DNA of 24,800 nt. It comes from a virus. Position numbers and translations under genes: made by a program. The stretch's first letter is position 1, and every line of letters begins with the position of its first letter. The DNA is taken from positions 1-24,800 of IMG/VR virus record IMGVR_UViG_3300030450_004147. One strand, given 5' to 3'. A model generated the notes under the pieces. It searched no databases and had not been told where the DNA came from. It saw only the letters and a program-made list of their open reading frames with translations. Positions 1 to 7,319 of this stretch are shown here, in pieces.

Positions 1-2477
1 GTGACGCTCTTAGTACTGCAGGTGAAAGCAGGTCTACAACTGCAGGTAGCAAACCGTCTTATTGGCAGTATGGTAGTTTAATCAGAGTTTCAGATGGAAA
101 TTTTGATAATAGCGACACAGAACCTAAAATATTAGGATCTATTGTAGCAAACAGGGAGGAAAAATTAGGAGGCAATCAAAGTAGTATAACTACAGAATAT
201 AATGGTTTTACACTAACTAATGATAAATATCCAGGTATTAAGCCACCTGAGTATAGAAGATTTTGGGCAGCAGCTCAAGACCCTCAATCTGTTTTTGTAA
301 ATGATGATTTTTTAAGTACTGAGAATTTAGGTAGAAAATTAGTATTACATAACAATGTTTCGAATGAGCCTGTTTCTGACCGATTAGACGATATTGGCAA
401 TGGGGAAATAGGTCTTATGTTTACTAAACCTTCTGCTAATGGGGAGGATATGGGAGATGGTTGGAGGAAGATATGGAAATTTGGATTAGCTTATAAATTG
501 ATAGATGGAAGTTATACTAACGTTCAATCAGCTGGAACTTTATGTAAAGATGGTGTTACGGGCAAGGTAGTTAGATTTGTCGTGAATGATCCTGGATGGG
601 ATACTGGTAGAACTGATAGCAGTAATCTAACAGGTAAAACTATTAATATGGCATCATCAACAAATCCTACAAATATGAGGATTGATTGTGATAATAAATC
701 AGTCAGATCTGTAGCTCATGTAGATGGTGTTTCAGCTCCTTTTAGTGGTAACACTGGAGAGACGTTTACTATCGCTGCAGCTCAGTTAGGAGGCGGTTCT
801 GTAGATGCATCAGGGTATGTTTATGCTAGTAAAGCTGATGTAGATTTTACATTAGATCTTACTAATACTTCGACATATGTTCATAACCCTAGGTTAGAAT
901 TATTTTTTAAGGAAGATTACTGGAGAAGACCAGATTGGTGGACAGATGATAGTTTTGATTTAGTTATGAATCCTGGTTCTCTTATGCATCAACAAGTAAC
1001 TGCTACAGGCAATGAGGGTTCTAATTTTAGAGATCCTAGAATAGTTGGATTCGTTATATTTGGATACTCTGATGAAGATATAGTTCCTAATGCAGATATA
1101 CCTTGGCAACCATTTATGGAAGTTGATTTAAGAAGAAAGTATTACAAAGACTGGACTTCTGATAAAAGATGGAAGCCTTTAACTTATAATACATCTGTTA
1201 CGTCTGCAAGAGGTGAGATGGCTGTAGGTTATACAACTTCAAGCGATTATGCTCATGATGGAACTATTAATGCAAATTCTCCTCCTTCTTCTTTATCATT
1301 AACTTATCAGGATATGATTCCTTATAGGTCTGATGAGATTACAAAATTAAAGTGGAAAGCTGCTGAGACTGTAAATGGTAGAGCAGTTATAGGAAATATA
1401 TTAAAAGAAGGAACATTTCATAATGACAGGATAATGCTTTCGGCTGCTTGGACTATGGATACTTTTCCAGACAATTTAGCTTATGATGTAGGATATAGTG
1501 ATGGGCAAGGTATTATAGCTTTAAAATCTTTTGGAGATAAGTTGTTAGTTTTTAAAGAAACTACTTTGTATATAATGAATTTCACAGACCCTGAAGATGC
1601 CTTTGTTGAGAGTGAGTTTAAGCATTATGGTATTAATCATCATGCATCAGTATGTAAATCTGATTATGGAGTTTCTTGGGTATCTAATGGTCAAGGTATT
1701 TTACATTACGATGGCTCTCAAGTTATTGATTTAGCTGAAGATAAATTATTATTAGCTAGTATAGGTTATGGTCTTAATAATGGTATACAATCAGAACATA
1801 TACCTTCTATCGGATTTGAATCTAAGAATAAATGTTTAATTTATAGGCCTGATGTAAAAAATAATTACACTGGTGACCACTCAATTGCTGCTTTGTGTTA
1901 TGATTTCAATAGTCAAGATTGGTCTGTTTCTTCTTCGTTTGGTTATGCGGGTGATAGTAAAAGTGCTGATACTAATATGGTGACAACATCTGAAGGTAAA
2001 TTATTTTTTTATAGAAGTAATGTAGCGTCTAGTACTAATTACCCTCACAATAATAGTGGTGCTCATTATGCTAGATATATAGATGCTGGTTTGAAAATTA
2101 CATTCACAGCAAATCATACAGGAACACTTAAAACTAAAGAAATTGATTTTGGCGATATGGGTAGCTTAAAGCATGTATATAAAGTAATAGTAAAATATAA
2201 AACAGCATCTGATTCTGCTGGAGCTACGAATGGAGTTACTGTATCTGCTGTAATAAATGGTAATTATGGAACTTTAGTTAACTTTACAACAACTACAAAA
2301 TATCTGACTGATACTGGAACTGATTGGCAAATACACGAATGTATACCTGATAATGCCAATGATTTTAAAAATATAAAATCTTTAGCTTTAAACTTTGCTT
2401 GTGGAGATACGACTCATAGTAATTTTGAAATAGACAATATAGCAATTGTTTATAGAGTGAAAGGAGTATCCACATAA
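1..2477 (+). CDS. Tail nozzle / DNA-stabilisation-type virion protein, 5' end outside window
   Basis: The reading frame is open from the window edge (first full codon at base 3), so the gene is partial; 824 residues are visible and the methionine codon at 417 is internal. The protein is beta-rich with few charged patches. Residues about 450-570 carry the pattern I associate with podovirus nozzle and packed-DNA-stabilisation proteins (T7 gp12 / P22 gp10-like propellers): a K-x-A...N-G-R-A-V-I-G-N segment, then F-x-D-K-L-L-V-F-K with L-Y-I-M-N, then V-S-W-V-S-N-G-Q-G-I with H-Y-D-G. Such proteins form the distal part of the short tail tube and close the DNA channel. Its place directly upstream of small internal-type proteins matches T7 order. 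The stop codon overlaps the next start (TAATG), which suggests translational coupling. The family is inferred from pattern; it could be another propeller-like tail protein. Confidence 0.6.
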   Translation, partial: DALSTAGESRSTTAGSKPSYWQYGSLIRVSDGNFDNSDTEPKILGSIVANREEKLGGNQSSITTEYNGFTLTNDKYPGIKPPEYRRFWAAAQDPQSVFVNDDFLSTENLGRKLVLHNNVSNEPVSDRLDDIGNGEIGLMFTKPSANGEDMGDGWRKIWKFGLAYKLIDGSYTNVQSAGTLCKDGVTGKVVRFVVNDPGWDTGRTDSSNLTGKTINMASSTNPTNMRIDCDNKSVRSVAHVDGVSAPFSGNTGETFTIAAAQLGGGSVDASGYVYASKADVDFTLDLTNTSTYVHNPRLELFFKEDYWRRPDWWTDDSFDLVMNPGSLMHQQVTATGNEGSNFRDPRIVGFVIFGYSDEDIVPNADIPWQPFMEVDLRRKYYKDWTSDKRWKPLTYNTSVTSARGEMAVGYTTSSDYAHDGTINANSPPSSLSLTYQDMIPYRSDEITKLKWKAAETVNGRAVIGNILKEGTFHNDRIMLSAAWTMDTFPDNLAYDVGYSDGQGIIALKSFGDKLLVFKETTLYIMNFTDPEDAFVESEFKHYGINHHASVCKSDYGVSWVSNGQGILHYDGSQVIDLAEDKLLLASIGYGLNNGIQSEHIPSIGFESKNKCLIYRPDVKNNYTGDHSIAALCYDFNSQDWSVSSSFGYAGDSKSADTNMVTTSEGKLFFYRSNVASSTNYPHNNSGAHYARYIDAGLKITFTANHTGTLKTKEIDFGDMGSLKHVYKVIVKYKTASDSAGATNGVTVSAVINGNYGTLVNFTTTTKYLTDTGTDWQIHECIPDNANDFKNIKSLALNFACGDTTHSNFEIDNIAIVYRVKGVST

Positions 2478-3148
2478 TGAAGTATGACATAAGTAAAAGA
2501 ATACTTAGAAGTATGGCTAAGAATCCTAGAAGTAATAATAAGTCTACAGGATTTTTAAATGAATCTTCTGCTAGAAATGGAGATATAAGGGTAACCAGAG
2601 AAGATGATGGTTTAAAATTAAATGTTAAATATAATGGCAAATGGTATGAGGCAGCTTTAAAAGATAGGAGAGCTTTTGAGGAAACAAACTTTTATAATGA
2701 TGTTAATTGGGATATCTGGGATCACACTGTTTACGATGCTAGTGTAACAATTAACACGTATCACTGTATACAACCTTCATCTGGAGCTACAAAGGCTTTA
2801 ATTGGAAAAGCTTCTATGGGAGCAAATCACGTAAAAACGCATAATACGGACACTTTTGTTGATACCCTTACTTGGAGTAGCAATGGAGCACATACGGGCA
2901 TATATGGCTTTAAAATAAGCAAATACAACAATGATGGGTCTTCAATGGCCACACATACGAATTATACAACTGTATGGGAGCATGTGACTTCATCAATGAC
3001 TCCAGCAGTGGGAACTGTGTACTCTTTTAAGGTAGGTTACAACTTTAAAAAAGGAGATTCTATTATTATAGAAGTAAGAGGGCCACATACTTCAGCATGG
3101 AGTTTTGCTAAAGTAGGTTTAATATTTAAAAATAAATTTAACAAATAG
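2477..3148 (+). CDS. Small beta-rich virion protein, possible appendage or fibre
   Basis: A 223-residue protein starting at the ATG that overlaps the preceding stop by one base. Residues about 27-61 contain N-G-D-I-R-V, then N-G-K-W-Y, a motif seen in many phage structural proteins of unknown role (short strand, charged turn, then G-K-W-Y). The remainder alternates strands and glycine/asparagine turns and ends in a basic tail, consistent with a beta-sandwich domain such as those on head or tail appendages. No signal peptide or membrane segment is visible. It sits between the nozzle-type protein and the internal-protein set, where T7-like phages keep small assembly or appendage proteins. The function is not recognised; the virion assignment rests on context. 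Confidence 0.5.
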   Translation: MKYDISKRILRSMAKNPRSNNKSTGFLNESSARNGDIRVTREDDGLKLNVKYNGKWYEAALKDRRAFEETNFYNDVNWDIWDHTVYDASVTINTYHCIQPSSGATKALIGKASMGANHVKTHNTDTFVDTLTWSSNGAHTGIYGFKISKYNNDGSSMATHTNYTTVWEHVTSSMTPAVGTVYSFKVGYNFKKGDSIIIEVRGPHTSAWSFAKVGLIFKNKFNK

Positions 3149-3157
3149 GGATAAGAT

Positions 3158-4105
3158 ATGGGACAAAGAACACAACAAGCCAAACAACAAGCTGCTTTAG
3201 GATATGCTGTAGGATTAGATGATATTTCTAGTAGTTTAGATTTTAAGAAGAGATGGAACGATTACAGCGCTGCTGTAACTGAAGCTCAGAATAGAGCTAA
3301 ATCAAAAAGTGGTATATTATCGTTTATCAGAACAGCTGTATTTTTTGTTGCTTCAGTATTTGCGCCAGGCTCATGGGGGATCGCAGCTAAAGCAGGATTA
3401 GCTTTTGGATCTTCCGCTGCAGCTGGAATGGCTGCAGATGATATGGTTGGAGGTATTAAGAAACCTAAAGCTCCTGAAATGAAAGCAACTAGATTTAAAA
3501 AATCTAGGAATATAGAAAGACAAACAGAACTAGAAGGTGCTTATGAGCAGTTAGGTCAACAAATAGACGATATGGAATCTGACATGGATACAGCTCATTG
3601 GATGCAACCTTTAACCTTAGCAACCACTTTTTATGGACCTCAAATGATAGAACAGATAGCAGCAGGAGGAGCAGCAGCAGGAGCAGGAGCAAGCCCTACT
3701 GTAGGTGTGGACGGAACTGCAGCACTGAGTCCAGAAGGAGTCCCAGTAGGTGCTAGTGCAAGCACGGGAGTAAATTGGGGGAATATTATAGGTCAAGGTT
3801 CTAAGATAGGAGTAGGTGTAACAGGAGCAAGTCAAGCATTAAATACTTATATGAGTGGTTTAAGCACAGATTATGTGCCTATAAGCGAAAGAACGTCTGG
3901 TTATGATTATTCCACAGTACAAGATATCGATTATGATGATGTAGCTGCAACTCTAGATATTATATCTGAAGATGCATTTAGCAGACAAGGAGGATATCTT
4001 CCTGAAATGGATACACATGCTTCATTAGATTCACCTCCTTGGGAAAGTTCTACAGATTATTTAGATTACTTAGATGAAGTAACGGACGATTTAACAGTTG
4101 GATAG
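3158..4105 (+). CDS. Hydrophobic internal virion / ejection protein candidate (T7 gp14-like position)
   Basis: A 315-residue protein. Residues 1-52 are helical and basic. Residues 53-93 form a hydrophobic Ala/Gly/Phe-rich stretch able to span or insert into a membrane. Residues 100-145 are a charged helix, 168-178 an Ala/Gly run encoded by GCA/GGA triplets, and the last ~70 residues are acidic with many Tyr and Asp. A small protein with one insertion-prone segment ahead of a coiled-coil protein and a giant protein is the arrangement of T7 gp14, which leaves the capsid first and forms a pore in the outer membrane; that role is inferred from order and hydrophobicity, not from motif identity. 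The start is preceded by a weak GGGATAAG element 9 bases after the preceding stop. Confidence 0.45.
   Translation: MGQRTQQAKQQAALGYAVGLDDISSSLDFKKRWNDYSAAVTEAQNRAKSKSGILSFIRTAVFFVASVFAPGSWGIAAKAGLAFGSSAAAGMAADDMVGGIKKPKAPEMKATRFKKSRNIERQTELEGAYEQLGQQIDDMESDMDTAHWMQPLTLATTFYGPQMIEQIAAGGAAAGAGASPTVGVDGTAALSPEGVPVGASASTGVNWGNIIGQGSKIGVGVTGASQALNTYMSGLSTDYVPISERTSGYDYSTVQDIDYDDVAATLDIISEDAFSRQGGYLPEMDTHASLDSPPWESSTDYLDYLDEVTDDLTVG
3659..3691 (+). repeat. GCA/GGA triplet tract (11 codons)
   Basis: Eleven consecutive codons are only GCA or GGA, encoding an Ala/Gly run at residues 168-178 of the surrounding gene. Elsewhere the gene mixes GCT and GCA for alanine, so the tract is locally distinct. 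It may be a flexible linker and a slippage-prone site. The tract also produces spurious leucine- and serine/cysteine-rich open frames on the opposite strand. Confidence 0.7.
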
Positions 4106-4113
4106 GAGAATGA

Positions 4114-5490
4114 ATGCCTGAACAAGATTTTGATTTAGATCAATGGTTAATTGAGAATGGATACGGTAATCCTGGCAATGTGAGCGATCAAGTATCTGAT
4201 TGGACTCAAACTATGGATGAAGCAGAACAATTCCAGGCTGCTGACGATGTTGTAGGAGCATATGGTGAGCCTACAATATTTAATTTCGGTGCACTGTTAA
4301 CAGGAGCCACAGGAGATACAGTGACTAACGAAATGTATCAATGGGCTCAGAGCAACCCTGATTATACCGATACTGAATTTGCTGAACAATTATTCTTAAG
4401 TATGTTTTGGAATGCAGAAGAAATAGCTCAAGTGGAATTTGTTAATACTTGGAATGAGATGTATGAGTTTGAAATCACGCAAGAAGGTGGCATATGGTTA
4501 GGTGGAGGTAGTGATTCTGATTCTAATTTAGGTGTAAACATAGAAGAGGCTGCAGCTTATTGGGCTACTCAATATGGTAGCTCAATAGCTGGTACTGAGA
4601 TGTTTGGAAGTGGAGTTCAGATGACTGAATATTTTGGCGAGATGCAAGCTAATATCGAAAATGCTATTGATTCATTTAATGCTGAATATGGAGAGGCTGC
4701 TTGGCAAAGCTTAGATACTGAGGCAGATCTCATATCTGAAGGCTTTCAATTGCAATCTCAAGGATTAGTAGATAGTTTGTTAGGTCAACTTGAAGGAATT
4801 GATATTCAAGCTGGAGGAGTTAGAGATACATATTCTTTATTAGGTAAGAAGTCTAAGAGCGAACAATCTGCTAGAGGACTTCATAAACGAAGTAGAGGTT
4901 TATTAGATGAAAACAATTTAGATTTGCAACAATTAACTCATCAACTTACTGCTTTAGACAGTGCTGTTGAAGGAGCTGTTGATGCTGAAGCTTTAGAGCA
5001 AGATCTCTTAAATCTCCAATGGGACGATCAATTGACTGATATGTTTTTAAACTTTGAGACTCAATCTGAATTAGCTATGCAAGACTTAACCTTTGATATA
5101 GATGGATTCGTTGATGCTTACAATAATGCTCTTGCTGGTGAGGTAGATTTCCAACAAAGTCAAATATGGACAACTATACAAGGTATAATATCTCAAGGAG
5201 GTATAGCTCCTCCTCCTTCAGAAGGATGGACAAGTTTAGGTGGGGACTGTATTACTCCATTAGGAGGATGGGGGATCATGTGCCCTCCTGGTTCAAATAA
5301 TCAAGGAAGTTGTATGAGTGATTTATCAGATTGTTTTGCTATGCCTGAATCAACTCCTCCTGGAGGTGATGATAGTCAACCTGATGAACAAATGGGGTTA
5401 AATGATGTTTTCCCAGGCGTAAATGAGCCAGATAGTACAGGTTTTCAATTAAGCGATTTAGATGAAGAGACTACTGAGGAGGAAGAATAA
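4114..5490 (+). CDS. Acidic virion-block protein with all basic residues in one 25-residue island
   Basis: A 458-residue protein I do not recognise. It contains only eight Lys/Arg residues, all between 237 and 261 (R237, K245, K246, K248, R254, K258, R259, R261); the flanking 236 and 197 residues have none. The first 360 residues look helical and rich in Gln, Asp, Glu, Trp and aromatic residues. Residues 379-407 hold four cysteines (379, 390, 400, 407) in a Gly/Pro-rich segment, and the tail is strongly acidic, ending in Glu repeats. The start at 4114 follows AGGAG; an ATG four bases upstream reads only three codons. The end overlaps the next start (TAATG). Position within the internal-protein cassette suggests a packaged or ejected protein. 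That role is inference. Confidence 0.55.
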   Translation: MPEQDFDLDQWLIENGYGNPGNVSDQVSDWTQTMDEAEQFQAADDVVGAYGEPTIFNFGALLTGATGDTVTNEMYQWAQSNPDYTDTEFAEQLFLSMFWNAEEIAQVEFVNTWNEMYEFEITQEGGIWLGGGSDSDSNLGVNIEEAAAYWATQYGSSIAGTEMFGSGVQMTEYFGEMQANIENAIDSFNAEYGEAAWQSLDTEADLISEGFQLQSQGLVDSLLGQLEGIDIQAGGVRDTYSLLGKKSKSEQSARGLHKRSRGLLDENNLDLQQLTHQLTALDSAVEGAVDAEALEQDLLNLQWDDQLTDMFLNFETQSELAMQDLTFDIDGFVDAYNNALAGEVDFQQSQIWTTIQGIISQGGIAPPPSEGWTSLGGDCITPLGGWGIMCPPGSNNQGSCMSDLSDCFAMPESTPPGGDDSQPDEQMGLNDVFPGVNEPDSTGFQLSDLDEETTEEEE

Positions 5491-6494
5491 TGGCTAATTG
5501 TTATGATTTAACTGGTGCTAATATTAGTTGTAATGATAATAGTTGTATAGGATCAGATTGTAATGCAGGAGATCATACAGGAGGAAATGAAGTAGGCAGT
5601 ATTAATTTTGGATCTGATGTTGCTTCTTGGGGATTAGAAGGCTTATGGCATATGTCTCAAGATGAGTTTAATGATTGGTTTGAAAACTACTTACCTTGGG
5701 GTGACACTTTACCAGGGTATACTGACCCAGATGCTCCAAACCCCCAGTTAATAGGTTCTGGGCAAGCAGCTTATTTAGCCTCTTTATTCCAAGGCTACAA
5801 TCAATTTGAAGAACTTATGCTCAATACAGAGATGTGGGAAAATGAATTTCAAATGGAAGAAATGTTCGACGCATGGAATGAAAGTGCAGATTTAATTTTA
5901 GCTTCTAAATCTAATAGAGATTATGCTATTACAGATAAAAAGCAAGAATTATTAGCAAGCCAAGAAAGCTTGCAAGATGAAATGGATGCATGGAAAAACA
6001 AAGATGCTATAATAAATATTGTTAAAAAGCAAAGAGAAGACAAAGGGAAAACTCCTGAAAAAGGTTTAACATCAGGAAAGCAAGATGAACTATATCAAGA
6101 TGCTATTACGGATACTCTTACTTCTTGGTATGCATCAGAAAACTTTAAAGAAAAGAATTTTCAAAATCAAGCAGAAGCTTTAGACCAAAGCAATCTTGCT
6201 ACTGTATATGCTAGGGTGCAAGATAAAAATAGAAGAACTGCTATTAAAAGAGCAGAGATAGATACTAGTATAGATAAAATGAAGTTTAGTAACCTCCATG
6301 CAATTAATGATTTAAGAGACTCTTATGAAGCTGGTATCTATGATCAATTAGCTATGTTTGGTTCATCACAGGCATTTTTTGATGTAGACCTACCAAATTA
6401 TTACGGAGACACTGTAGCTAGTGATAGTGATTTCATTGATGAAAGCTGTTGGACAACAGATGAAGATGGTAACGATATTTATCTTTGTGGATAG
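5490..6494 (+). CDS. Unknown virion-block protein with Cys-rich N terminus and central basic coiled coil
   Basis: A 334-residue protein. Cysteines lie at 4, 14, 19 and 24 and again at 320 and 333. Residues 1-139 contain no Lys or Arg and are rich in Asp, Glu, Asn, Gly and aromatics, including a Trp/Phe-rich stretch about 47-70. Residues 140-276 are a charged helical, probably coiled-coil segment holding all the basic residues. The last 58 residues are again free of Lys/Arg. This acidic-basic-acidic layout echoes the upstream protein, and both contain a W-N-E motif before the basic part (residues ~113 and ~129 respectively), so distant relatedness is possible. Translation is probably coupled to the upstream gene through TAATG, with GGAGGAAG just before it. 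No function is recognised; an internal virion role is inferred from neighbours. Confidence 0.55.
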   Translation: MANCYDLTGANISCNDNSCIGSDCNAGDHTGGNEVGSINFGSDVASWGLEGLWHMSQDEFNDWFENYLPWGDTLPGYTDPDAPNPQLIGSGQAAYLASLFQGYNQFEELMLNTEMWENEFQMEEMFDAWNESADLILASKSNRDYAITDKKQELLASQESLQDEMDAWKNKDAIINIVKKQREDKGKTPEKGLTSGKQDELYQDAITDTLTSWYASENFKEKNFQNQAEALDQSNLATVYARVQDKNRRTAIKRAEIDTSIDKMKFSNLHAINDLRDSYEAGIYDQLAMFGSSQAFFDVDLPNYYGDTVASDSDFIDESCWTTDEDGNDIYLCG

Positions 6495-6531
6495 CTTAAA
6501 TCTTCTTAAATTAACATAAAGGATAATAGAA

Positions 6532-7317
6532 ATGGCAAATTATAATGATAAAAAGAAAAGGCCTCCCGTAAGGCCTGGTGTTGATCCTTTTGATATAGTA
6601 AAGAATCAAGGCTTAGAAGATCCTAGGAATAGACTGTTTTCAAATAAACCTGGACCAAGCCCAGCTCCCAGACCTACTCCAGGAACTGGAATGGTTCCTC
6701 CCGTAGACCCTGGTACTAGAGGAGGTGGCAGGGATGTACCTGGTCCAGTAGGACCAAATACTCAGGTAGGACCAGGATATAATGCTCCAAATATACATGG
6801 AGGATATCCTAATCCATATGCAAATGATATGCTTACAGATCCCCAGTCTATTGCTGAATTTCAATACGGTGGTTATTACGATTGGTTAAACGAAACAGGA
6901 ACAGAACATACTGGCTGGGAATCTTGGAATGAATTTATAGGTAGTGAAGATAGTATATTCTTCGGTCAAATGAGTGCTGATAATTGGTCTGAATACCTGA
7001 CTAGTGCTGGTCAGACTCTTGAAGCACATGGAAACCAGTATGGTCAAGATCATGGTTGGAACCATGGTGGAACAAGCACTGGACCTGCAGGACAAGCCTC
7101 TCAGAGTTCGGGTGGTAATATAGGAGGTTATGGAGACTTAGGGAACTGGTCATCAGGAGGTAGTATGTGGGGTGAGGCATGGGATGATATTTCCAATCAA
7201 CCAACCCAAACAGAAATCCCAGATGACATGAATTGTTATAATCAATATGCGTCTGCTCAAGGAGCAGGGTATGGGGGAACTTTTAATGAATTTGCTAGCT
7301 TATATTGTGGAGGTTAA
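6532..7317 (+). CDS. Pro/Gly-rich virion-block protein, C-terminal three quarters free of Lys/Arg
   Basis: A 261-residue low-complexity protein. Residues 1-67 are basic and proline-rich (K-K-K-R at 7-10, several P-x-P and P-G-T-x repeats). Residues 68-261 contain no Lys or Arg and are dominated by Gly, Asn, Gln, Ser, Tyr and Trp, resembling sticky disordered segments. Two cysteines sit near the C terminus (235, 259), and the protein ends Y-C-G-G, similar to the Y-L-C-G end of the preceding protein. The start follows AAGGA after a 37-base gap, the widest on the plus strand here. The ribosome binding site of the next gene lies inside its last codons. The function is not recognised; it may be a disordered packaged protein or an assembly factor. 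Confidence 0.5.
   Translation: MANYNDKKKRPPVRPGVDPFDIVKNQGLEDPRNRLFSNKPGPSPAPRPTPGTGMVPPVDPGTRGGGRDVPGPVGPNTQVGPGYNAPNIHGGYPNPYANDMLTDPQSIAEFQYGGYYDWLNETGTEHTGWESWNEFIGSEDSIFFGQMSADNWSEYLTSAGQTLEAHGNQYGQDHGWNHGGTSTGPAGQASQSSGGNIGGYGDLGNWSSGGSMWGEAWDDISNQPTQTEIPDDMNCYNQYASAQGAGYGGTFNEFASLYCGG
7309..7313 (+). promoter_or_regulatory. Ribosome binding site GGAGG deciding the start at 7320
   Basis: GGAGG lies six bases before ATG 7320 and inside the end of the preceding gene. It rules out an in-frame TTG at 7305, which lies upstream of this site, as the start. Confidence 0.7.
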
Positions 7318-7319
7318 AC

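Noticed and set aside
417-2477. A complete gene starting at ATG 417
   Set aside because: The same frame is open to the window edge with sensible protein sequence, and no ribosome site precedes 417; the gene is partial.
2365-2640. Minus-strand frame of 91 codons with leucine-rich stretches
   Set aside because: It spans the junction of two well-supported plus-strand genes and has no start signal.
3504-3835. Minus-strand open frames rich in leucine or cysteine/serine/tyrosine
   Set aside because: They are antisense shadows of the GCA/GGA triplet run and surrounding gene, with low-complexity sequence and no ribosome site.
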